From: Candidatus Ornithobacterium hominis
GTDB lineage: Bacteria; Bacteroidota; Bacteroidia; Flavobacteriales; Weeksellaceae
Direction: 5' to 3'
Length of the DNA stretch: 64,000 bases
Assembly (NCBI RefSeq): GCF_951229915.1
Contig: NZ_OX579588.1
Coordinates: 1,240,001 to 1,304,000, forward strand
In this document: positions 43,895 to 52,827 of the stretch, in pieces
Position numbering within the stretch: position 1 is the first letter of the stretch
How the letters are laid out: every line of letters starts with the position of its first letter
Program-made: the position numbers and the translations under genes
Notes under the pieces: generated by a model
What the model was told of the DNA's origin: nothing
What the model saw: the letters and a program-made list of their open reading frames with translations, nothing else
The model's database searches: none

Positions 43895-44263
43895 TTATTT
43901 AGAAATAAAACCAAGCTTTTTAGCCTTTGCTACAGTTTTTTTCCTTACACTCTCGTCTTTCAAATCACCATTCACCAATGAATTATGCCCATACACTTTC
44001 TTAGCACCACCGATTTCCACCAGTACCACTTGTTTGCTTTCACCTGGTTCGAATCGAATAGCCGTACTCGCTGGGATATTCAGATGCATACCTAGTGCTT
44101 TTTCTCTATCAAACTTAAGTTTTTTATTTACTTCAAAAAAATGGAAATGCGAACCTACTTGAATAGGTCTATCGCCAATATTTCTCACTTCGATGGATTC
44201 CGTTCTTCTATTTTGATTACAACGAACGTCTTCTTTTTTCAGAATCACCTGACCTGGAATCAT
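43895..44263 (-). CDS. ureB: Urease beta subunit
   Basis: This encodes 122 residues. The family block GDRPIQVGSHFHFFEVNKKL is followed by LNIPASTAIRFEPGE. It is about 15 residues longer than Klebsiella UreB because of a Lys-rich tail (VRKKTVAKAKKLGFISK). It has no signal peptide of its own. If the enzyme is exported, this subunit would have to travel bound to UreC. It lies between ureA and ureC. Confidence 0.94.
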   Translation of the reverse strand: MIPGQVILKKEDVRCNQNRRTESIEVRNIGDRPIQVGSHFHFFEVNKKLKFDREKALGMHLNIPASTAIRFEPGESKQVVLVEIGGAKKVYGHNSLVNGDLKDESVRKKTVAKAKKLGFISK

Positions 44264-44319
44264 ATAGCTATTATTTTTTTATTTATCGGGATATTTTCTC
44301 TTTTCTTTAATTTATCAAT

Positions 44320-44625
44320 TTATCTAATGGGGTTATGCACCGATACCAATTTATTCCCATCTGGGAACAGGCATTCAATTTGCACATCATGAATCATCTC
44401 TGGAACCCCCTCCATTACTTGATTCTTAGTAAGTAATTTCGTTCCCCATTCCATCATTTCGGCCACAGTCATTTTCCCATCGCGTGCGGCTTCCATCAAT
44501 TCGCTTGATATATAGGCTATGCATTCTGGGTAGTTTAGCTTCACTCCTCTTTTAAGTCTTTTTGCTGCAAGCTCACCAGCTTGGTGCAATAATAATTTTT
44601 CAACTTCTCTTGGCGTTAGTCTCAT
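44320..44625 (-). CDS. ureA: Urease gamma subunit
   Basis: This encodes 101 residues from the ATG at 44625 (MRLTPREVEKLLLHQAGELA), the normal length. The ATG at 44658 lies in the promoter box and is rejected. It is a structural helix-rich subunit of the UreABC trimer with no signal peptide. It is the first gene of a long transcript ureA-B-C-E-F-G-D-hypA-hypB-porin-receptor. Confidence 0.94.
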   Translation of the reverse strand: MRLTPREVEKLLLHQAGELAAKRLKRGVKLNYPECIAYISSELMEAARDGKMTVAEMMEWGTKLLTKNQVMEGVPEMIHDVQIECLFPDGNKLVSVHNPIR

Positions 44626-44655
44626 TACTAATTTTATAAATAATAATTTGGATTG

Positions 44656-44663
44656 CAAATATA
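44656..44663 (-). promoter_or_regulatory. -7 promoter box of the urease operon
   Basis: TATATTTG on the minus strand lies 30 bases before the ureA ATG. No TTTG was found at the -33 position. Confidence 0.55.
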
Positions 44664-44941
44664 TAATTTTTTTCTATACTTTTTAGCATTGTCATATTTC
44701 GTCAACCCGCTGTGTATTTAGGTCAAGCTAACTTTAACATAACCCACAGATCTTTTTAAATACAAATTAAATACAAATTTATCAAGCTATTGAATTTTTT
44801 AAAGCCTTATAAAATTTTAACCACAATTCAATCTCTAAATTCACGTTCTAAAGAAGTGTTAATTGATGCTAAAATTAACTTGACTGAAATGCTCTACGGA
44901 TAATAATTTTTTTTTTAAGCCTTAAAAAATTTTATAAATTT

Positions 44942-44949
44942 TATCTTTG
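44942..44949 (+). promoter_or_regulatory. -7 promoter box of the amidohydrolase gene
   Basis: TATCTTTG matches TAnnTTTG and lies 29 bases before the ATG at 44979. Confidence 0.6.
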
Positions 44950-44978
44950 CATTTTGAGATACAAAAAAATAAAATTTT

Positions 44979-45959
44979 ATGAGCAAGCTAGAACATTTTG
45001 ACCCTAAAAATGCTGTGATTGAAAAAATCATTGAAAAAGGTGGTTGGGTAAATTGCCACGCCCATTTAGACCGAGCCTATTCTCTACAAAAAGATACTTT
45101 TTCTTTTACTAATTCTTACTTAAAAGAGAAATGGCATTTGGTAGATGAGATGAAGAAAAACTCATCGGTAGACATTATCTACGACCGTATGGCACGTGCG
45201 ATTGAATATTTCATCGAGCAAGGAGCTCAAGCTGTGGGTTCATTCATTGATGTTGATGAAGTAATGCAAGACCGAAGTATTAAAGCGGCTCAGAAAATTA
45301 AAGAAAAATTTGGTAATGATATCGAGATTCGTTTTGCTAATCAAGTTCTTAAAGGTGTTATAGACCCCAAAGCTAAAGAATGGTTTGATTTATCTTCGGA
45401 TTTTGTAGATATCATCGGTGGATTGCCTGCCAAGGATTTCGGGCAAGAAGAGGAACATTTAGATATTTTGATGGAAACAGCTAAGTCTAAAGGGAAATTA
45501 GTACACGTGCACGTAGATCAATTCAATACTGACGAAGAAAAAGAAACGGAACTATTAGCACGAAAAACCATCGAGCATGGAATGCAAAATAAAGTGACGG
45601 CGGTGCATTCGATTTCAGTCGCAGCACATCCCAAAAAATACCGCTATGAGTTGTATGATTTGATGAACGAAGCTCAATTGCACGTTATTTCTTGCCCAAC
45701 AGCGTGGATTGACCATAACCGCACCGAGCGTTTGGCTCCGAGCCACAATTCAGTGACGCCAGTAGATGAGATGGTTCCTCACGGGATTACGGTTGCCTTT
45801 GGTACAGATAATATTAATGATATTTACAAGCCCTTCTCTGATGGAGATTTGTGGACGGAACTTCGTGTAATGTTAGAATCTTGCCATTACTATGATGTTG
45901 AGAAACTATCAGACATCGCTACGGTTAACGGATTAAAAGTCCTTGGAATTAATAAATAA
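44979..45959 (+). CDS. Amidohydrolase, cytosine-deaminase-like
   Basis: This encodes a 326-residue metal-dependent amidohydrolase. The first metal motif is CHAHLDR (His27, His29), then HVHVDQ, AVHSIS and the GTDN Asp near the C-terminus. The layout resembles the cytosine deaminase / ATZ-TRZ group. The substrate is not decided by the sequence; a deaminated purine, pyrimidine or related ring compound is likely. It has its own promoter and terminator. Its closeness to urease may be chance. Confidence 0.8.
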   Translation: MSKLEHFDPKNAVIEKIIEKGGWVNCHAHLDRAYSLQKDTFSFTNSYLKEKWHLVDEMKKNSSVDIIYDRMARAIEYFIEQGAQAVGSFIDVDEVMQDRSIKAAQKIKEKFGNDIEIRFANQVLKGVIDPKAKEWFDLSSDFVDIIGGLPAKDFGQEEEHLDILMETAKSKGKLVHVHVDQFNTDEEKETELLARKTIEHGMQNKVTAVHSISVAAHPKKYRYELYDLMNEAQLHVISCPTAWIDHNRTERLAPSHNSVTPVDEMVPHGITVAFGTDNINDIYKPFSDGDLWTELRVMLESCHYYDVEKLSDIATVNGLKVLGINK

Positions 45960-45989
45960 TTACATGTAATTTTAATGTTTTTAACATAA

Positions 45990-46026
45990 AAGCCCACTTT
46001 TTATTTTAATTTGTGGGCTTTATTAT
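45990..46026 (+). terminator. Terminator after the amidohydrolase gene
   Basis: AAGCCCAC pairs with GTGGGCTT, with A and T runs on either side, so it can act for both strands. It lies 30 bases after the stop. Confidence 0.8.
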
Positions 46027-46091
46027 TTTTTAATAACCTTGCATTGGTTTACTCATAAAAATCCTTGAAATTTTTTAAGCCTTAAAATAAT

Positions 46092-47087
46092 TTAGTCCAG
46101 CTCTATTTCGATTTGGAAATCCTTTTTATCTACCCTGTTTCTGACGAATATTTCGCCTAAAAATCCAGCTAAAAATAACTGTGAACCAATAATCATGCAC
46201 GTAAGGGCTATGTAAAACCAAGCATCTGTAGTAACTAATTTTGCAGGAATTTCCTGATACAATAAATATAATTTCTTTAAACCGATAAAGGCTGATGTGA
46301 GAAAACCTAAAATGAACATCAGCAATCCCGCAGCTCCAAAAAAGTGCATGGGGCGATGACCGAACTGGTTGACAAACCAAAGCGTAATCAAATCTAAAAA
46401 TCCGTTGATAAAGCGGCTATTCCCAAATTTACTGCTACCGTGTTTTCGGGCGGTATGTTGCACTCTGATTTCTCCAATTTTTGAAAAGCCTAAATTCTTG
46501 GCAATCACAGGTATATAGCGGTGCATATCACTTCTTAGATTAATGTTTTTTACCAATGATTTTTTATAAGCTTTCAGCCCACAATTAAAGTCATGCAAGG
46601 GTAAACCGCTGGTTTTTTGAGCTACCAAATTGAAGAGTTTTGAGGGTAAATTTTTAGTCAGTACGGGGTCTTGGCGTTTTTGCTTCCAGCCAGAAACCAT
46701 ATCCCAATCATTATTTTTTAAAGCTTGATATAAATGTGGAATTTCCTCAGGAAAATCTTGCAAATCGGCATCCATCGTCACTACAATTTCTCCATTGGCT
46801 TTTTGGAATGCAGCGTTCAACGCTTGTGCTTTCCCAAAATTTTTCTTGAATTTAATAGCTTTCACCTCAGGGTTTTGAGCGTTTAACTCTTGTATGATTG
46901 ACCATGAATCATCTGTGCTTCCATCATCTACAAAAATAATTTCAAACGTTTTATCACTGAGTTCCTGCAAGAATACTTTTTGAATCCGTTGATGTAATTC
47001 CATCAATGATTCCGCTTCATTGAGGAGAGGAATAACGATAGAAAAATCCAAATCTCTTTGATTTATTTTGAAGTTTTGACTTTCCAT
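46092..47087 (-). CDS. Family 2 glycosyltransferase, DPM1/ArnC-like
   Basis: This encodes 331 residues. The GT-A domain has VIPLLNEAESL, FVDDGSTDDSW and the metal-binding DADLQDFPEEIP. Two membrane segments follow in the C-terminal 100 residues. Such enzymes move a sugar from a nucleotide donor to polyprenyl phosphate at the inner membrane. It overlaps the DUF4199 gene by 25 bases. An AAGCCTT word lies ten bases beyond its stop. Confidence 0.87.
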   Translation of the reverse strand: MESQNFKINQRDLDFSIVIPLLNEAESLMELHQRIQKVFLQELSDKTFEIIFVDDGSTDDSWSIIQELNAQNPEVKAIKFKKNFGKAQALNAAFQKANGEIVVTMDADLQDFPEEIPHLYQALKNNDWDMVSGWKQKRQDPVLTKNLPSKLFNLVAQKTSGLPLHDFNCGLKAYKKSLVKNINLRSDMHRYIPVIAKNLGFSKIGEIRVQHTARKHGSSKFGNSRFINGFLDLITLWFVNQFGHRPMHFFGAAGLLMFILGFLTSAFIGLKKLYLLYQEIPAKLVTTDAWFYIALTCMIIGSQLFLAGFLGEIFVRNRVDKKDFQIEIELD

Positions 47088-47611
47088 AAAAACGAAAACA
47101 TAATGCCAAGTGAAAAATTGAAAAATAAAACACCCAAACTCATCAACGTAAATGTACGAATATTGAGCAAATTTGTTTCTCTCACCGCTGTAGAATTGAT
47201 AATGGGCTTTACTTCTTCTAAATTTCCTTCTTTTTGTGCTTGCAGCAGGCTATAGTCTAAATACTGTTGTAGCAAGGATTGAATTCCTGATGTATCTACC
47301 GAATAAAAAAGATAGAAAATACTGGCTAATGCCAACAGACCAGCAATAGCTCCTGGGCTAAAAGTTAATTTGAAAGTTTGAAAAAAATTCAAAGTCTTCC
47401 TTTTACCCCAATAAATCAAATTGTAAGCTGCCGTCAAAGCAAATACCGTGGTGATAATGAAGGCATTGCTAATACTTGTTGCTAAAAGATATTGAAATTC
47501 ACTGAAGTGAAAAATTTGTTCATCTCTAAAGAATAATTGTACCAAAAAAAATAAAATCATACAAAAGAAATACAATCCTAGAGCAGTTTTTAAGATAACG
47601 TTTTTCAGCAT
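47063..47611 (-). CDS. DUF4199 membrane protein
   Basis: This encodes 182 residues with four hydrophobic segments and the family's middle stretch FSPGAIAGLLALASIFYLFY. DUF4199 proteins are common in Bacteroidota, often next to a GT2 transferase like the one here, and their role is unknown. Its start lies 23 bases after the rimO stop, with an AAGGCTTAAAAAATTT word between. Confidence 0.75.
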   Translation of the reverse strand: MLKNVILKTALGLYFFCMILFFLVQLFFRDEQIFHFSEFQYLLATSISNAFIITTVFALTAAYNLIYWGKRKTLNFFQTFKLTFSPGAIAGLLALASIFYLFYSVDTSGIQSLLQQYLDYSLLQAQKEGNLEEVKPIINSTAVRETNLLNIRTFTLMSLGVLFFNFSLGIMFSFLWKVKTSK

Positions 47612-47633
47612 TTTTTTTTAAGGCTTAAAAAAT

Positions 47634-48938
47634 TTATGGAATCATTTTCCCAATCAAATCAAACTCAGAAGCTTCCTCGATTTCAACTTCTACAAATTCC
47701 CCAGGTGATAAATAAACCTCTTGAGCTGGAATCAGAACTTCATTATCCACATCGGGCGAATCAAATTCCGTTCGGCCAACAAAATAGTCGCCTTCTTTTC
47801 TATCAATCAGGACTTTCATTTTTGAGCCGATTTTTGCTTGATTCAGCTCATAAGAAATTTGTGATTGAATTTCCATAATTTCTTCCACTCTCCTTTCTTT
47901 TACTTCCTGCGGAATATCATCGCAGAGATGAAAAGCATGCGTGTTTTCCTCATGACTGTAGGTAAAACACCCCAAGCGGTCAAATCGTTGCAGCTTTACC
48001 CATTCTTTTAATTCTTGAAAATCCTCTTCAGTTTCACCTGGGTAGCCACAAATCAAAGTGGTACGAATCGCCATATTCGGAACTTTTTCTCTAAACTGTT
48101 CCAGCAAAGCATTGGTTTTTTCCTTGGTTGTTCCGCGCCGCATGGATTTTAAAATCTTAGTAGAAATATGCTGCAACGGAATATCAATATAATTACAAAC
48201 TTTAGGTTCGTTTTTGATGACGTCCAAAACACCTTCAGGGAAGCCAGTTGGGAACGCGTAATGCAAGCGAATCCACTCAATGCCATTCACTTGCACCAAA
48301 GCTTTCAATAAATCAGCTAAAGCTCTTTTGCCATAAATGTCTAATCCATAATAAGTTAAATCTTGAGCGATTAAAATTAACTCTTTTGTCCCTTTTGCTG
48401 CTAATTTTTCTGCTTCTTTCACTAAATCTTCTACAGGCGTTGAGCGATGAGCTCCACGCATCAAAGGAATTGCACAAAACGAACACGGGCGATCGCAACC
48501 CTCAGCAATCTTCAGATAAGCATAGTGGCGGGGAGTTGTAGTTAATCGTTCGCCCACCAATTCATGTTTATAATCTGCACCAAGCGCCTTTAGTAGCAAA
48601 GGCAAGTCTCGTGTACCGAAATATTGATTCACGTTTGGAATTTCTTTTTCCAATTCAGGTTTATAACGCTCAGATAAACAACCTGTTACGAAAACCTTTT
48701 CCACCAAACCTTTTTCTTTTTGCTCTACAAAATTAAGAATGGTATTGATGGATTCTTCTTTTGCATTTTCAATGAAACCACAGGTATTAATCACCACAAT
48801 CTCCCCCTTTTTCTCATGAGCCACCTCTTTGCCATTGGCTTTCAGTTGCCCCATCAAAACTTCACTGTCATAAATGTTTTTAGAACACCCTAAGGTAACG
48901 ATGTTAATTTTCTTTTTCCCGACTGATTTTGTACGCAT
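47634..48938 (-). CDS. rimO: Ribosomal protein S12 methylthiotransferase RimO
   Basis: This encodes 434 residues. The N-terminal UPF0004 domain has Cys18, Cys53 and Cys87. The radical-SAM cluster is Cys148, Cys152 and Cys155 (CDRPCSFC). A TRAM domain closes the protein. It adds a methylthio group to Asp of ribosomal protein S12. The TACTTTTG promoter box lies 18 bases before the ATG. It runs divergently from mtaB, a related enzyme. Confidence 0.93.
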   Translation of the reverse strand: MRTKSVGKKKINIVTLGCSKNIYDSEVLMGQLKANGKEVAHEKKGEIVVINTCGFIENAKEESINTILNFVEQKEKGLVEKVFVTGCLSERYKPELEKEIPNVNQYFGTRDLPLLLKALGADYKHELVGERLTTTPRHYAYLKIAEGCDRPCSFCAIPLMRGAHRSTPVEDLVKEAEKLAAKGTKELILIAQDLTYYGLDIYGKRALADLLKALVQVNGIEWIRLHYAFPTGFPEGVLDVIKNEPKVCNYIDIPLQHISTKILKSMRRGTTKEKTNALLEQFREKVPNMAIRTTLICGYPGETEEDFQELKEWVKLQRFDRLGCFTYSHEENTHAFHLCDDIPQEVKERRVEEIMEIQSQISYELNQAKIGSKMKVLIDRKEGDYFVGRTEFDSPDVDNEVLIPAQEVYLSPGEFVEVEIEEASEFDLIGKMIP

Positions 48939-48955
48939 ATTTATTTATGAGCCCG

Positions 48956-48963
48956 CAAAAGTA
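48956..48963 (-). promoter_or_regulatory. -7 promoter box of rimO
   Basis: TACTTTTG on the minus strand fits TAnnTTTG, 17 bases upstream of the ATG at 48938. Confidence 0.55.
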
Positions 48964-49113
48964 CTGAATTTTAATTGGTAATCATAATGTTAATTTTATA
49001 AACATTTAGAATTTAATGATTTAAAATTAAGGGTAATTTTCATTTCATACTCAAAATTTTTTAAGGCTTAAAAAATTTTTCGTTAAAATTTAAATAAGCT
49101 CTAAAATTGATTG

Positions 49114-49121
49114 TAATTTTG
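49114..49121 (+). promoter_or_regulatory. -7 promoter box of mtaB
   Basis: TAATTTTG fits TAnnTTTG and ends only four bases before the mtaB ATG, so the transcript may start at or near the start codon. Confidence 0.5.
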
Positions 49122-49125
49122 TAAA

Positions 49126-50472
49126 ATGTTTGAAATAAATGCTGTTGAAAATAATTTAAAATCAGTTGCGTTTTATACGCTGGGCTGTAAATTAAATTTT
49201 TCTGAAACCTCTACCATCGCCCGTAATTTAAAGGAAAATGGCTACCATGAAGTGAATTTTGATGATAAATCTGATGTTTATGTCATCAATACTTGTTCGG
49301 TAACGAATAATGCCGATAAAGAATGTCGCCAGATTGTGAAAAAAGCACGCCAAACTAATCCCGATGGGTTCATTGTCGTGGTAGGATGCTACGCTCAGCT
49401 AAAACCGCATGAAATCGCTGCTTTAGATGGCGTTGATTTAGTCTTGGGGGCTAAAGAAAAATTTAATATAGCTCATTTTTTAAAGGCTTTGAAAAAATCA
49501 GAAGAGGCCGTGGTTCATTCATGCGAGATAGAAGAGGCTGATTTCTACGAGAGTGCTTATTCAATAGGAGATAGAACGCGCGCTTTTCTCAAAGTTCAAG
49601 ATGGGTGTGACTATAAATGTACGTATTGTACTATTCCGCTGGCACGGGGGATTTCAAGATCAGATAGTATAGAAAATATTTTACAAAAAGCCGATGAAAT
49701 CGCATCGCAAGGCATTAAAGAAATTGTGCTGACTGGGGTAAACATTGGTGACTATGGCAAGGGTGAATTTGGTAATAAAAAACATGACAATACCTTCCTT
49801 GAACTGGTTGAAAGACTAGACAAAGAGACAAAAGTAGAGCGTCTGCGCATCAGCTCAATTGAACCGAATTTGCTGAAAAATGAATTGATAGAATATACGC
49901 TCAATAGCCAAAGATTTGTTCCACATTTTCACGTGCCGTTGCAGTCTGGGTGTGATGAATTACTCAAAAAAATGAAACGCCGATATTTGACGGCTTTGTA
50001 CAGAGAGCGTGTGGCAAAAATCAAAGAAATAATGCCTAATGCCTGCATTGGTGTAGATGTGATTGTCGGTTTCCCAGGTGAAACTGAGGAAAACTTTATG
50101 GAGACGTATCATTTTCTAAACGAGTTACCTGTGAGTTATTTTCACGTATTTACGTACTCAGAAAGAGATGACACGCCCGCTGCTACCATGGAAAATCCAG
50201 TGCCAATAAAATTAAGAAAAAAGCGAAATAAAATGCTTAGAATTCTCAGCGAAAAAAAGAAAATGGAGTTTTATCGTAGCCAACTGGGGACTGAGCATGT
50301 TGTATTGTGGGAATCTGAGAATAAGAATGGAAAAATAGAAGGCTATACAGAAAATTATGTGCGCGTCCAAACTAATTTTGATGAAAAATTAATCAATCAA
50401 AAAATGGATGTAAACCTAGCATATATAGATAATAATGGAGTGGTAGAAATTCAAATACTAGAGAGGGTATGA
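49126..50472 (+). CDS. mtaB: tRNA t6A37 methylthiotransferase MtaB
   Basis: This encodes 448 residues of the same family as RimO. The first cluster Cys are 21, 57 and 88, and the radical-SAM Cys are 161, 165 and 168 (CDYKCTYC). It converts t6A to ms2t6A at position 37 of tRNAs reading ANN codons. FLKALKKSEE in the protein is encoded by the AAGGCTT word. The next gene overlaps by four bases. Confidence 0.92.
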   Translation: MFEINAVENNLKSVAFYTLGCKLNFSETSTIARNLKENGYHEVNFDDKSDVYVINTCSVTNNADKECRQIVKKARQTNPDGFIVVVGCYAQLKPHEIAALDGVDLVLGAKEKFNIAHFLKALKKSEEAVVHSCEIEEADFYESAYSIGDRTRAFLKVQDGCDYKCTYCTIPLARGISRSDSIENILQKADEIASQGIKEIVLTGVNIGDYGKGEFGNKKHDNTFLELVERLDKETKVERLRISSIEPNLLKNELIEYTLNSQRFVPHFHVPLQSGCDELLKKMKRRYLTALYRERVAKIKEIMPNACIGVDVIVGFPGETEENFMETYHFLNELPVSYFHVFTYSERDDTPAATMENPVPIKLRKKRNKMLRILSEKKKMEFYRSQLGTEHVVLWESENKNGKIEGYTENYVRVQTNFDEKLINQKMDVNLAYIDNNGVVEIQILERV

Positions 50473-51122
50473 AAATTTATACAATCAGTGGCTTAGGAGC
50501 AGACATCAAATCTTTTGAGTTTTTAGAATTAAATCCTGACGTGGAACTGGTGGAATTACCCTGGCTAGAACCACTAAAATCAGAAAGCATAGAGGATTAC
50601 GCTCGGCGAATGGCCGCACCAATAGATGCTAAAAAAGATTTTATTTTGATGGGCTATTCATTCGGAGGAATCATTGCACAAGAAATTTGTGAATTCCTAA
50701 AACCCAAGAAATTAATTCTGATTTCGACAATTGTGCATGAGAATGAAAAGCCAAACTTTATGCGCTGGGGAAGGAAAACAAAAGCTCATCGCTGGCTACC
50801 CTATTCCTTTTTTACCAACCATAAAGTTCTTTCGTATACTTTTTTCAGAAAACTATATGACCCGCATTTACCCCAGCTGAGTCGCTACTTCACACACACA
50901 AGCCATTCATACCTGAAGTGGTCGGTTAAAAACATTACACGGTGGGAAAAGAAAAGTACTTTTGAGGGGGAAATACTGCGCTTGCATGGCTCGAGAGATA
51001 TTGTTTTCCCTTCAAAAAAAATTAAGAAAGCTCAATTCATTCCAAAGGGAACGCATCTGATGCTCCTACAAAGAGCAAAGAAAATTTCTAAAGAAATTAA
51101 TGATTTTGTGACAGAAAAATAG
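50469..51122 (+). CDS. Alpha/beta hydrolase
   Basis: This encodes 217 residues with the nucleophile elbow MGYSFGG (about residues 60-66), a later Asp in GSRDIVFP and His in KGTHLML, forming a plausible catalytic triad. The substrate is unknown. The fold resembles small cytoplasmic esterases/thioesterases. It is coupled to mtaB by a four-base overlap. Confidence 0.75.
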   Translation: MKIYTISGLGADIKSFEFLELNPDVELVELPWLEPLKSESIEDYARRMAAPIDAKKDFILMGYSFGGIIAQEICEFLKPKKLILISTIVHENEKPNFMRWGRKTKAHRWLPYSFFTNHKVLSYTFFRKLYDPHLPQLSRYFTHTSHSYLKWSVKNITRWEKKSTFEGEILRLHGSRDIVFPSKKIKKAQFIPKGTHLMLLQRAKKISKEINDFVTEK

Positions 51123-51142
51123 TGAAAAAGTTAATAAATAAT

Positions 51143-51150
51143 TACTTTTG
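51143..51150 (+). promoter_or_regulatory. -7 promoter box of ppa
   Basis: TACTTTTG fits TAnnTTTG and lies 20 bases before the ppa ATG at 51171. Confidence 0.55.
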
Positions 51151-51170
51151 CCTAGATTTAAAGAAAATTT

Positions 51171-51650
51171 ATGAAAGTATTTGATGTTATCATTGAAATC
51201 CCGAAGGGAAGTAGAAATAAATATGAGATGGATAAAGAATCGGGGCGAATTCGCTTGGATAGGACAATTTTTTCCTCTATGCACTACCCTGCCGACTACG
51301 GTTTTGTACCCAATACTCTGGCACAAGATGAAGACCCGCTAGACGTACTAGTATTGGTGACTGCCCCCACTTTCCCAGGATGTTTGATTGAAGTGAAAAC
51401 CATTGGCGTTTTCCATATGGAAGATGAAAAAGGTCCTGATGAAAAATTAATTTGTGTTCCCGTCAAAGATCCCATTTGGAATATTATGGAAGATTTAGAC
51501 GATATCAACCCACATTTGAAGAGTGAAATTGAACATTTTTTCCAAGTTTACAAAGATTTGGAGAAGAAAAAAGTAGATGTGAAAGGCTGGGGAAGCCGAA
51601 AAGAAGCTGAAGAAATTCTAGAAGAATGTATTGAACGCTACCTTGGTTAA
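51171..51650 (+). CDS. ppa: Inorganic pyrophosphatase, family I
   Basis: This encodes 159 residues. The metal signature is DEDPLDVLVL, with MHYPADYGFVPNT and GWGSRKEAEEIL around it. It hydrolyses PPi in the cytoplasm and pulls biosynthetic reactions forward. The length is slightly shorter than the E. coli enzyme but normal for the group. A strong terminator follows. Confidence 0.94.
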   Translation: MKVFDVIIEIPKGSRNKYEMDKESGRIRLDRTIFSSMHYPADYGFVPNTLAQDEDPLDVLVLVTAPTFPGCLIEVKTIGVFHMEDEKGPDEKLICVPVKDPIWNIMEDLDDINPHLKSEIEHFFQVYKDLEKKKVDVKGWGSRKEAEEILEECIERYLG

Positions 51651-51670
51651 GTCAAAAAAATAAGCTTTAG

Positions 51671-51708
51671 AAAAAACCTCTTGAAATTAAAACAAAGAGG
51701 TTTTTTTA
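51671..51708. terminator. Bidirectional terminator between ppa and the permease gene
   Basis: AAAAAACCTCTT pairs with AAGAGGTTTTTT. It serves the convergent ppa and permease genes. An AAGCCTT word follows directly at about 51720. Confidence 0.85.
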
Positions 51709-51736
51709 TTGAAATTTTTTAAGCCTTAAAAAAAAA

Positions 51737-52813
51737 TTATTGACTTCTCACACGAGGGTCTAAAAACCCATAAATAATATCTACCAAAATATTGATGAAA
51801 ATAAAGGCAACCGCAATCACCAAAACAGCACCCATAATGACTGGCTGGTCTAAGGTATTGAGTGCTTTTACGATTTCTTTCCCTAAGCCGTCCCAGCCAA
51901 AAATAAATTCAACGAAAACAGCCCCTGCGAGCATTCCTGCAAACCACCCCGATGCCGCAGTAATTACAGGATTTAGAGCATTACGCAAAGCGTGTCGCCA
52001 AATGATTTGTTTTTGGTTTAACCCTTTAGCGTAGGCTGTGCGAATGTAATCTTGATTCAATACGTCTAGCAGTGAATTTCGAGTTAATTGTGTAATCACC
52101 GCTAGCGGACGAATGCCCAAAGTTAGAGCTGGTAAAATCAGATTTTTAAAGCTTAAATATTTTCCCGTCCCGTAGTCATCAACTTCATACAAACTTCCCG
52201 TCATATTTAATCCTGTGTAACGATGCAAAACAAATGCAAAAAGCCAAGCAACCAAAATTGCAGCAAAAAAAGACGGCAAACTCATGCCCACTGAAGTGGT
52301 GACTAAGAGAATTTTATCTACCCATGAATTTTTTTTCAAGGCGGAAATAATTCCCAAGAAAATACCAAAAATAAAGGCAATCAAAATCGATGTTATGGCT
52401 AAAATTAAAGTATTGGGTAGCGTCTGAGCTATAATATCACTGACTTTGGTGCCATTCTGTTGGTAACTTTCTCTTAAATAGGGTATTTTGAGTGCCAAAC
52501 TTCCCTTTTTTGTCTGAATAACTTGAAATCCATTAAATTTTTTATCATCCCAATGCGTGTAGCTTTTATCATCAATTGCATGAAAGCTAATGGGTGACAA
52601 GTCGTTGAGGTAATATAAATACTGAACCAAAAGATTTTGATCTAGCCCCAACTGATGCCTGATTTTTGCCAATTGTTTTGGGTCTTCATTTTGGTCAAGC
52701 ATCATTCGTGCTGGGTCGCCTTGCATTACATTAAACAGTAAAAAAACAACCGTGACTACGCCTAGAAAAGTGATGAAACTGTAACTAATTTTTTTTAAAA
52801 TATATTTAAACAC
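51737..52813 (-). CDS. ABC transporter permease, DppB/OppB family
   Basis: This encodes 358 residues with six membrane segments and the inner-membrane loop signature (SLLDVLNQDYIRTAYAKGLNQ) that contacts the ATPase. It is an oligopeptide/dipeptide-type importer subunit. A large periplasmic insertion follows the first segment. The partner permease, ATPases and binding protein are not adjacent and must lie elsewhere, as is common in Flavobacteriia. Confidence 0.87.
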   Translation of the reverse strand: MFKYILKKISYSFITFLGVVTVVFLLFNVMQGDPARMMLDQNEDPKQLAKIRHQLGLDQNLLVQYLYYLNDLSPISFHAIDDKSYTHWDDKKFNGFQVIQTKKGSLALKIPYLRESYQQNGTKVSDIIAQTLPNTLILAITSILIAFIFGIFLGIISALKKNSWVDKILLVTTSVGMSLPSFFAAILVAWLFAFVLHRYTGLNMTGSLYEVDDYGTGKYLSFKNLILPALTLGIRPLAVITQLTRNSLLDVLNQDYIRTAYAKGLNQKQIIWRHALRNALNPVITAASGWFAGMLAGAVFVEFIFGWDGLGKEIVKALNTLDQPVIMGAVLVIAVAFIFINILVDIIYGFLDPRVRSQ

Positions 52814-52827
52814 TATTTAAATTAAGT

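Larger units (their letters stand above)
44626..44978. other. Divergent intergenic region between urease and amidohydrolase
   Basis: It holds the two promoters listed and two copies of the AAGCCTT word (about 44803 and 44917). The second is a full AAGCCTTAAAAAATTTT form. No nickel-regulator operator such as a NikR site could be recognised by eye. No gene is visible. Confidence 0.6.
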
